DNA of 7,093 nt from the NCBI GenBank assembly GCA_009927255.1, contig RFNJ01000039.1:1-7093 (forward strand), written 5' to 3'. Numbering within the stretch: position 1 is the first letter of the stretch; each line of letters opens with the position of its first letter. Of this stretch, positions 1 to 3,832 are shown one piece after another. A model generated the notes under the pieces. It searched no databases. It was not told the DNA's origin and saw only the letters and a list, made by a program, of their open reading frames with translations. A program made the position numbers and the translations under genes. The DNA is from Pseudomonadota bacterium. Its GTDB lineage: Bacteria; Pseudomonadota; Alphaproteobacteria; UBA2136; UBA6156.

Positions 1-10
1 TTTATCTAAG

Positions 11-36
11 AAAAAAGGGGGTATCCCCCCCTTTTT
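11..36 (-). terminator. Intrinsic terminator after the Cys-rich membrane protein gene
   Basis: Read on the minus strand, an A-run and G-run are followed by the loop ATA, a C-run and then six T. This gives a compact GC stem continued by A:T pairs with a U-tract, as in a Rho-independent terminator. It lies 15 nt past the TAA of the gene ending at 52. Because the A and T tracts are symmetric it could also stop transcripts arriving from the left on the plus strand. Confidence 0.85.
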
Positions 37-51
37 GGTTTATTGGGTAGG

Positions 52-708
52 TTATTTGCAGCAGCAGCCACCCATGGTGCCGCAGCAGGATTGGCAGGGG
101 CAGAGTTTGGGGAAGGCTTTGAACAAGGCGGTGAGCGCTAAGCCGATGAGCGCGCCTTGGAGTAGTTGGATTGCTGCGCATGTGAGGGGGATTTCCATGG
201 TGGGGAAGGGAGTCCAGACATAAGAGCCATAGGCATAGGCGGCGGCGGGGGCCATGGCCAGTGCGCCGGCGACTGTGCCGCCCCACCAGTCGCAACGGCC
301 GATGAGGATGATGAGTGTAGTTACGGCGGTGGCGGCCAAAGCGAGCGTGATGTAGTAGTAGATCATGAAGTTGGCCATTACTTCGGCCTCGGGGCGCCAG
401 AGGTGCAGAGTGCTTTGGAACATGGGCGCAATAAGCTCACCAAGGAATATATCGGTGATTAGGAGAATGATGAAGGCGATGACGCTACCTAGCCAGAAGG
501 TGGGTTTGAGGAGGGTTGCGAACAGGGGGCAGCACATGGGCCAGCAGTTTGTGCTGCAGGATTTGGCTGGAGTTGTGCCGTGGTCTTCGGCGCAGCAGAC
601 ACCATCGTGGTGGTGGTGGGGGCCAGTGATGGTGTGGGTTTGGGGGGATCTAATGGTGGATTTGGCTGGCATTTTGGTTGCTTTTGCGGTTTTCTTTTTG
701 GGGGCCAT
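52..708 (-). CDS. Cys-rich four-helix membrane protein, function unknown
   Basis: I do not recognise this 218-residue protein. The N-terminus is basic and Lys/Ala-rich, followed by four histidines (31-34) and a cysteine cluster (C38, C39, C51, C55, C59, C60). Four hydrophobic segments follow, near residues 70-90, 115-137, 145-165 and 176-196. The tail again holds clustered cysteines (C203, C205, C208, C209, C215-217). With C139 and C177 there are 15 cysteines, 13 of them outside the membrane near the two termini. With an even number of helices both tails should lie on the same side, so they could bind a metal together or form disulfides; this is inference. The gene runs in the same direction as the T4SS genes but lies beyond the structured repeat and has its own promoter candidate and terminator, so its link to conjugation is unproven. 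The ATG at 708 is the first in frame; no Shine-Dalgarno is visible. Confidence 0.8.
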   Translation of the reverse strand: MAPKKKTAKATKMPAKSTIRSPQTHTITGPHHHHDGVCCAEDHGTTPAKSCSTNCWPMCCPLFATLLKPTFWLGSVIAFIILLITDIFLGELIAPMFQSTLHLWRPEAEVMANFMIYYYITLALAATAVTTLIILIGRCDWWGGTVAGALAMAPAAAYAYGSYVWTPFPTMEIPLTCAAIQLLQGALIGLALTALFKAFPKLCPCQSCCGTMGGCCCK

Positions 709-736
709 GGGGTGGGCTTTCTGTTGTTAATGATTG

Positions 737-765
737 ATTATAGGGGGTTATTGTGGGGTTGGGAA
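737..765 (-). promoter_or_regulatory. Candidate sigma70-type promoter for the Cys-rich membrane protein
   Basis: On the minus strand a perfect TATAAT (742-737) is preceded at 17 bp by TTCCCA (765-760), which matches the -35 consensus at 4 of 6 positions. The predicted start near 730 leaves a leader of about 22 nt before the ATG at 708. The call rests mainly on the -10 and the spacing. Confidence 0.5.
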
Positions 766-771
766 GGGGGG
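743..771 (+). other. G-quadruplex-type motif on the template strand
   Basis: Four G-tracts (743-747, 755-758, 761-763, 766-771) are separated by loops of 7, 2 and 2 nt, which meets the usual G3+N1-7 rule. It overlaps the -35 and spacer of the candidate promoter at 737-765 and is on the strand opposite to the transcript. Formation in vivo is not shown. Confidence 0.4.
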
Positions 772-772
772 T

Positions 773-804
773 AGTGATGGAGTGGTGGAGTGATAGAGTG
801 ATGG
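773..804. repeat. Four degenerate 8-bp tandem repeats
   Basis: The units AGTGATGG, AGTGGTGG, AGTGATAG and AGTGATGG run head to tail between the promoter candidate at 737-765 and the structured repeat at 821. Units differ at one or two positions. No function is evident; slippage or a regulator binding array are both possible. Confidence 0.75.
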
Positions 805-820
805 AGGGGAAGGGGTAGGT

Positions 821-920
821 TGGGAGCGTTGTGGAGAGGGGGCGACACGGGTGGTGCCGGATAGCGGCAGGGGCCCCAATTTTTTGATAGGAAAAAATTG
901 ACCCTGCCAGCTTCCGGCAC
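821..920 (+). repeat. Structured hairpin repeat, copy 1
   Basis: The element starts with TGGGAGCGTTGTGG, a 6-bp variable block and a conserved block ending in GTGCCGGATAGC, then folds as a long hairpin. Pairs seen: 854-861 with 913-920 (GTGCCGGA/TCCGGCAC), AGC 863-865 with GCT 910-912, GGCAGGG 866-872 with CCCTGCC 902-908, and CAATTTTTT 877-885 with AAAAAATTG 892-900 around the loop GATAGG. A second copy at 6995 keeps the outer frame but has different, still paired, inner stems. The element lies in the 299-bp gap between the traK stop (1008) and the start of the Cys-rich gene (708). There is no U-tract after the hairpin on either strand, so it is not an ordinary terminator. It contains no convincing gene. 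The strand given is arbitrary. Confidence 0.9.
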
Positions 921-963
921 GGAAGGCCCACGGTTGGGTGCTTATGTATGTACGTGGAATGAT

Positions 964-975
964 CCCAAGCTTGGG
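964..975. repeat. 12-bp perfect palindrome downstream of traK
   Basis: CCCAAGCTTGGG is its own reverse complement and lies 33-44 bp past the traK stop codon. It could be an operator-like site or a weak hairpin. It has no following T-run on the minus strand, so I do not call it a terminator. Confidence 0.4.
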
Positions 976-1007
976 GTAGACTTCTGCGCCGTCTTGGTTT
1001 TGCTCGA

Positions 1008-1724
1008 TTAGCGGAGGAAGACGAGGAAGAGGAGGCCTTTGTCGCCGGGTTGGCCTGCGGGGGCCAAGCGCAGGTTTTCCATGCTGGCGTGGCGGAGTTC
1101 GCCCCATTCCGACGTTTTGGGAATCACGATGGCGGGGAGGTTGACTTCGTTGGCGCTGTTGGATTCATTCCGCACGTGGACCACGAGACCGGTGAGCTGG
1201 GGGGACTGCCAAACTTCGGACAAATCGAACATCATGCCGCTGCCACGGAACCAGTTGGGGATGACGTAGGTTTCGCGGTTAACGCCGGGGACATCGGTAT
1301 CGTTCGCCATGGCGCGGACCAAATCGCCGGGGCCCATTTTGCGGCTGATGTTGCGCTTGATTTCATCCAGCTCTTGGCCGTTGGTGATTTGCAGGTAGCT
1401 GCGGTAGGGGATGTCGGTGGTGAGCACCACAATGTAGGTGTTGCCGCTTTGGCCAACGAGGAACATCCGCGTAGCCATTTTGGGCAGCATGCTGCGGATG
1501 CGGAAGGCGCGGTTGTTGTAGCCATCTGGCACCAAGATATCGACGTAGCTGGGGTCTTCGAGCGTGACGTTGGTGATTGGTTCGGGGAATTCGACGTGGG
1601 CGACGTCATCCTGCGTAACCCCGATGGTGAGGGTTTTGGTGGGGCCTTGCCAGACCAATGTATCGGCCCAGGCGCTGGTGGCGAGAGTGGCGGCGATAAG
1701 CAGGGCTACGAAGAAGCGCATCAT
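1008..1724 (-). CDS. traK: TraK-like (VirB9-type) T4SS outer-membrane core protein
   Basis: This 238-residue protein has a clear signal peptide (hydrophobic residues 3-17, probable cleavage after AWA at residue 20), so it is exported. The mature part is rich in beta-type segments with no further membrane helix. Its N-terminal part (about 45-120) resembles TraK/VirB9-family beta domains, with alternating Val/Leu strands such as NTYIVVLTTDIPYRSYLQI. The length is close to F-plasmid TraK (about 240). TraK forms the periplasmic and outer-membrane core ring with TraV and TraB in F-type systems. The ATG overlaps the traE stop as ATGA (4 nt), which suggests coupled translation. The family call rests on fold pattern, length and the L-E-K gene order; a related DotH/IcmK-type protein is the main alternative. 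TraB, the usual next gene, does not follow; a structured repeat does. Confidence 0.75.
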   Translation of the reverse strand: MMRFFVALLIAATLATSAWADTLVWQGPTKTLTIGVTQDDVAHVEFPEPITNVTLEDPSYVDILVPDGYNNRAFRIRSMLPKMATRMFLVGQSGNTYIVVLTTDIPYRSYLQITNGQELDEIKRNISRKMGPGDLVRAMANDTDVPGVNRETYVIPNWFRGSGMMFDLSEVWQSPQLTGLVVHVRNESNSANEVNLPAIVIPKTSEWGELRHASMENLRLAPAGQPGDKGLLFLVFLR

Positions 1725-2413
1725 TGGGTGGACTCGGTGTTGTTGGGGGGAGTGGCGTTATCAACATTGCGCAGGGTGGGGCGGTTGTTGGCGTCGACCA
1801 AGATGACTTCGTTGTAGGCACTCAGCCAGAAGCCGTAGGGGTTGGTGGCGGGGTTGACCAGCCGCTTTTCCAGCGTGAAGGTGATTTGCAGCGGAATGAC
1901 TTCGGCCGGTGTGCCTGCCACGATGGTTTGCAGTGAGCCGATGACTTTGACGTCGCGCTTTTCGACATCGTTTTGGACATACTTGCGGACTTGGTAGGTG
2001 GTCATGTCGGGGATGAACAGTGATGAGCGGCGGTCGGCCTCTACATCACGGATTTTCTTTTCGAAGTAGGGGGCGGAGTCGGTGAGGAGTGCGGGGGCGA
2101 AGAACGGCCGTAGAACGGCATATTGGCGGGACAAGGTTTCGGGTGTGAAGGTGTTAAGCGTTTGGCCGAGGAAGAAGGTGAATTCGCTGATCAGTTTATC
2201 GTCGTCGCGGGGGTCATACTTACCAGCCACCGCGCCGGGCACGACAATGACGGGAAGGCGGACGCGGGCGTCCATCAGTTGATTATTCAGCTGATTATTA
2301 CGCGCGAGTTGGCACATGGTGGCTACACCCAACACAACAACACAAATAAGCAGCAGCCCTGCAATGCGGTGGGCGCGGTCGATCATGGCTCCGGCGCGGG
2401 CGATAAAATCCAT
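1721..2413 (-). CDS. traE: TraE-like (VirB8-type) inner-membrane T4SS protein
   Basis: The 230-residue protein has a short cytoplasmic N-terminus, one transmembrane helix (about residues 18-36) and a large periplasmic domain, the bitopic layout of TraE/VirB8 assembly factors. The stretch after the helix (LPVIVVPGAVAG, about 53-64) and the later basic/aromatic region that ends in a beta-rich half (about 150-215) agree with TraE. It is longer than F TraE (about 188), mainly through an Asn/Thr-rich C-terminal tail. TraE helps assemble the channel and contacts inner-membrane and core proteins. It lies between traL and traK as in F-type operons and overlaps traK by 4 nt. The 79-bp gap upstream of the ATG holds no Shine-Dalgarno; a small inverted repeat (ACGC-TT-GCGT, 2454-2463) lies there. 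Confidence 0.85.
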   Translation of the reverse strand: MDFIARAGAMIDRAHRIAGLLLICVVVLGVATMCQLARNNQLNNQLMDARVRLPVIVVPGAVAGKYDPRDDDKLISEFTFFLGQTLNTFTPETLSRQYAVLRPFFAPALLTDSAPYFEKKIRDVEADRRSSLFIPDMTTYQVRKYVQNDVEKRDVKVIGSLQTIVAGTPAEVIPLQITFTLEKRLVNPATNPYGFWLSAYNEVILVDANNRPTLRNVDNATPPNNTESTQ

Positions 2414-2492
2414 GTTTGTGACTTTAGCGGGTTATTGGTGGCTTGGGGAGAGGACGCTTGCGTTTTAGGCAGTGACGTGTGTGGAGTAGGAG

Positions 2493-2759
2493 CTACACCT
2501 CAAGCTTTTGGCAGAAGCGGGGGGTGGGGCGGAGGTGGCCGAGTTGAACGTATTTATAGAGCACGCGCATGGCGAGGCCTTCGGGTTTATCCACCGTGAG
2601 TTTATACATGCCATACATGGCGAGGCCGCCCAAGAACAGGCTGGGGAGTGGCTGGCCGCTGAGGAACATGCAGAGGTAGTAGGTGCCCAAGAAGGTCATC
2701 ACCAATTCGGGGACGCGATTGGGTTTATCGATGTTGCGGGGGACGCTGCGCATGCTCAT
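2493..2759 (-). CDS. traL: TraL-like (VirB3-type) inner-membrane T4SS protein
   Basis: The 88-residue protein has an N-terminal motif typical of TraL (RNIDKPNRVPEL, about 8-19), then a hydrophobic stretch of about 20-52 that can form one or two closely spaced helices, and a basic C-terminal part. Its length matches F TraL (about 91). TraL/VirB3 is a small inner-membrane protein needed for pilus assembly and works with the TraC/VirB4 ATPase. It starts 9 bp after the stop of the second pilin and precedes traE, the usual F-type order. The start could be M1 or M3 (MSM); no Shine-Dalgarno precedes either, and coupling to the pilin stop is likely. Confidence 0.85.
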   Translation of the reverse strand: MSMRSVPRNIDKPNRVPELVMTFLGTYYLCMFLSGQPLPSLFLGGLAMYGMYKLTVDKPEGLAMRVLYKYVQLGHLRPTPRFCQKLEV

Positions 2760-2768
2760 GGTTTTAGA

Positions 2769-3089
2769 CTACCCGCAAACGGCGTTGGAAGATAGGGTTT
2801 TAATGATGGGGCAGACGACAGCGCGGGCGCCGTTATAGATGCCGGGGGTGAGGGTGATGAGGACGCCGAGGATGATAAGGGCGATGCCGAAGCCCGTGCT
2901 TTGGCCAATGCTGAGGGTATAAACGCCATAGATGGCAATGAGCAGGCCAAGCGCAAAGCCGATGCTGCCGGTGAGGAGGAGTTCGACCAACTTAAGTTCA
3001 GGGGCGCCGACGGCGGTTTGTTGAGCCCAAACAGGCATGGCGCCCAAGGTGAGCGCCATGAGGAGAAGACATAACTTAAGCATGGACAT
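2769..3089 (-). CDS. VirB2/TraA-like pilin, second copy
   Basis: The 106-residue precursor has a signal peptide with probable cleavage after VWA (residue 22). The mature protein has two hydrophobic helices (about 40-60 and 67-83) joined by a short polar turn (about QSTG), the layout of VirB2/TrbC/TraA pilins. The segment GVLITLTPGIYNGAR is nearly the same in the pilin just upstream, and about 32 of 66 aligned residues are identical. Two cysteines follow the second helix (C92 and C105), absent from the other copy. Codon use is like the neighbouring T4SS genes: 12 of 13 glycines are GGC and none is GGT. The start (MSM) has no Shine-Dalgarno and sits 19 nt after the first pilin's stop in AT-rich DNA. 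It may be a minor or alternative pilin, or the pilin of an older state of the locus. Confidence 0.8.
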   Translation of the reverse strand: MSMLKLCLLLMALTLGAMPVWAQQTAVGAPELKLVELLLTGSIGFALGLLIAIYGVYTLSIGQSTGFGIALIILGVLITLTPGIYNGARAVVCPIIKTLSSNAVCG

Positions 3090-3097
3090 TATAAATA

Positions 3098-3116
3098 TTT
3101 AGTAAGTTTTAGTAAG
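3098..3116. repeat. 9-bp direct repeat across the first pilin's stop codon
   Basis: TTTAGTAAG occurs twice (3098-3106 and 3108-3116) with 1 bp between. On the minus strand this is CTTACTAAA twice, and the first unit covers the last codons and TAA of the pilin gene. It looks like a small tandem duplication or slippage event in the spacer between the pilins. Confidence 0.7.
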
Positions 3117-3486
3117 CACTCCCTGTACTGAAACCAGGATTTACGCTTACACTGTTTACGCCACCTATTTGTTGGACAATACCTGAAGCCAATTCTCGTG
3201 CACCGTTGAAAATACCGGGAACGAGAGTAATCAGCACGCCACCGATGATCATGACAACACCAGCGCCGGTTTCTTGCTTAACGATCCACGTCCAGAGGCC
3301 GAGGATAGTGATGGCCAGCCCTATGAAAAAACCAATATTACCAGTAATCGCACCCTGAAGGGCATCGAGCATTGGTCTACCTGAACTACTAGCAATATTA
3401 CTTACTTGGGCGACAGCCGGAATAACTGTACTTACCAGCATGAGCATGACGGCAAGAGTGGCGAAGAGGATGTGGCGTTGGGTCAT
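3109..3486 (-). CDS. VirB2/TraA-like pilin, first copy (probable major pilin)
   Basis: The 125-residue precursor has a signal peptide with probable cleavage after AVA (residue 26). The mature part has two hydrophobic helices (about 50-68 and 76-92) around the polar turn KQETG, as in VirB2/TraA-family pilins that polymerise into the conjugative pilus. It shares the GVLITL-PGI-NGAR core with the next gene but has a longer Ser/Val-rich tail and no cysteines after the core. It is the only gene in the window with a canonical Shine-Dalgarno (AAGGAG, 10 nt from the ATG) and it follows the best promoter candidate. Its codons differ from the neighbours: 11 of 17 glycines are GGT, with many AGT, GTA and ATT. 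High expression or a different origin could explain this; I favour it as the main pilin. Confidence 0.82.
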   Translation of the reverse strand: MTQRHILFATLAVMLMLVSTVIPAVAQVSNIASSSGRPMLDALQGAITGNIGFFIGLAITILGLWTWIVKQETGAGVVMIIGGVLITLVPGIFNGARELASGIVQQIGGVNSVSVNPGFSTGSAY

Positions 3487-3496
3487 TGGGTTATAT

Positions 3497-3502
3497 CTCC
3501 TT
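3497..3502 (-). promoter_or_regulatory. Strong Shine-Dalgarno of the first pilin
   Basis: AAGGAG on the minus strand is separated by 10 nt (ATATAACCC plus one base) from the ATG at 3486. No other gene in this window has a comparable site, so it fixes this start and suggests strong translation initiation. Confidence 0.85.
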
Positions 3503-3511
3503 TATAAGTTA

Positions 3512-3540
3512 ATTATTGGGTGGTTTGGGGGGATTTGCAA
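3512..3540 (-). promoter_or_regulatory. Weaker, proximal promoter candidate for the pilins
   Basis: TTGCAA (3540-3535) and AATAAT (3517-3512) are 17 bp apart on the minus strand, matching the sigma70 boxes at 4 and 5 of 6 positions. A start near 3505 would leave the Shine-Dalgarno almost at the 5' end of the RNA. It may be a second start or a chance match in AT-rich DNA. Confidence 0.35.
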
Positions 3541-3586
3541 GGGGTTGTTGGTTTTTTTGGTTTTTTGGGTGGGGTGGGGGTGTGGG
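3541..3586 (+). other. Strand-pure G/T tract with a G-quadruplex motif
   Basis: All 46 bases are G or T on the plus strand, so the pilin leader RNA would contain only A and C here and be unstructured. The right half has G-tracts 3567-3569, 3571-3574, 3576-3580 and 3584-3586 with loops of 1, 1 and 3 nt, a textbook G-quadruplex motif on the template strand. Confidence 0.6.
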
Positions 3587-3609
3587 AAAAATGCTATGTG
3601 TTTGATTTG

Positions 3610-3638
3610 ATTATATTACAGGATGTTGAGGGTGTTAA
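3610..3638 (-). promoter_or_regulatory. Sigma70-type promoter for the pilin-traLEK genes
   Basis: On the minus strand TTAACA (3638-3633, 5 of 6 consensus positions) lies exactly 17 bp from a perfect TATAAT (3615-3610). The predicted start near 3603 gives a leader of about 116 nt to the pilin ATG. The -35 box falls within the second of four 9-bp tandem repeats. This is the best promoter match I found in the window and would let the pilin-traL-traE-traK genes be transcribed apart from the two lipoprotein genes. Confidence 0.65.
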
Positions 3639-3658
3639 GGATATTAAGGGTATTAAGG
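3623..3658. repeat. Four degenerate 9-bp tandem repeats at the pilin promoter
   Basis: The units ATGTTGAGG, GTGTTAAGG, ATATTAAGG and GTATTAAGG run head to tail. The second unit contains the -35 box (TTAACA on the minus strand). Changes in copy number would shift upstream DNA relative to the promoter, and the units could also bind a regulator. Both are inference. Confidence 0.75.
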
Positions 3659-3712
3659 GGGGTTGGGTTGGTTAAGTGCCTGCTGGTAAAGACGAAGCTA
3701 TGACGTTGGTGG

Positions 3713-3770
3713 GTCCCCGAATGGCCGCGAGGGAGGGGGTTGGGCTGGCGTGTGCTGGCCATTCGAGGAC
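3713..3770. repeat. Long imperfect inverted repeat in the lipoprotein-pilin gap
   Basis: Arms 3713-3726 (GTCCCCGAATGGCC) and 3757-3770 (GGCCATTCGAGGAC) pair at 13 of 14 positions around a 30-nt, G-rich loop. It lies in the 346-bp gene-free gap 3487-3832, between the stop of the 522-residue lipoprotein gene and the pilin promoter. The rest of this gap holds the tandem repeats, promoters and G/T tract listed separately, and I see no gene in it. No U-tract follows, so it is not a standard terminator. It resembles the dispersed palindromic elements known from alphaproteobacterial intergenic DNA, but only one copy is present here. Confidence 0.6.
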
Positions 3771-3832
3771 GGGCGGTATTTTATAGTTGGGTACTTTGTA
3801 GAGAGAGTAGCAAGGATAGTATAGAATAGGAA

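Noticed and set aside
821..920. Structured repeat as an intrinsic terminator for traK
   Set aside because: The hairpin is followed by CCACCCGTG-type sequence on the minus strand and GGAAGGCC on the plus strand; there is no U-tract on either side.
821..940. Integron attC site
   Set aside because: GTTGGGT at 933-939 fits the GTTRRRY core, but no matching RYYYAAC partner is found at the other end of either copy, and copy 2 lacks the left-side equivalent. There is also no integrase in the window.
650..1107. Proteins encoded on the minus strand across the structured repeat
   Set aside because: The open frames are low-complexity His/Pro/Ser-rich readings of the repeats and C-rich DNA, overlap each other in different frames, and show no start signals.
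3773..3832. Extra promoter upstream of the hairpin at 3713-3770
   Set aside because: TATAAA- and TATACT-like hexamers occur on the minus strand, but neither has an acceptable -35 box at 16-18 bp.
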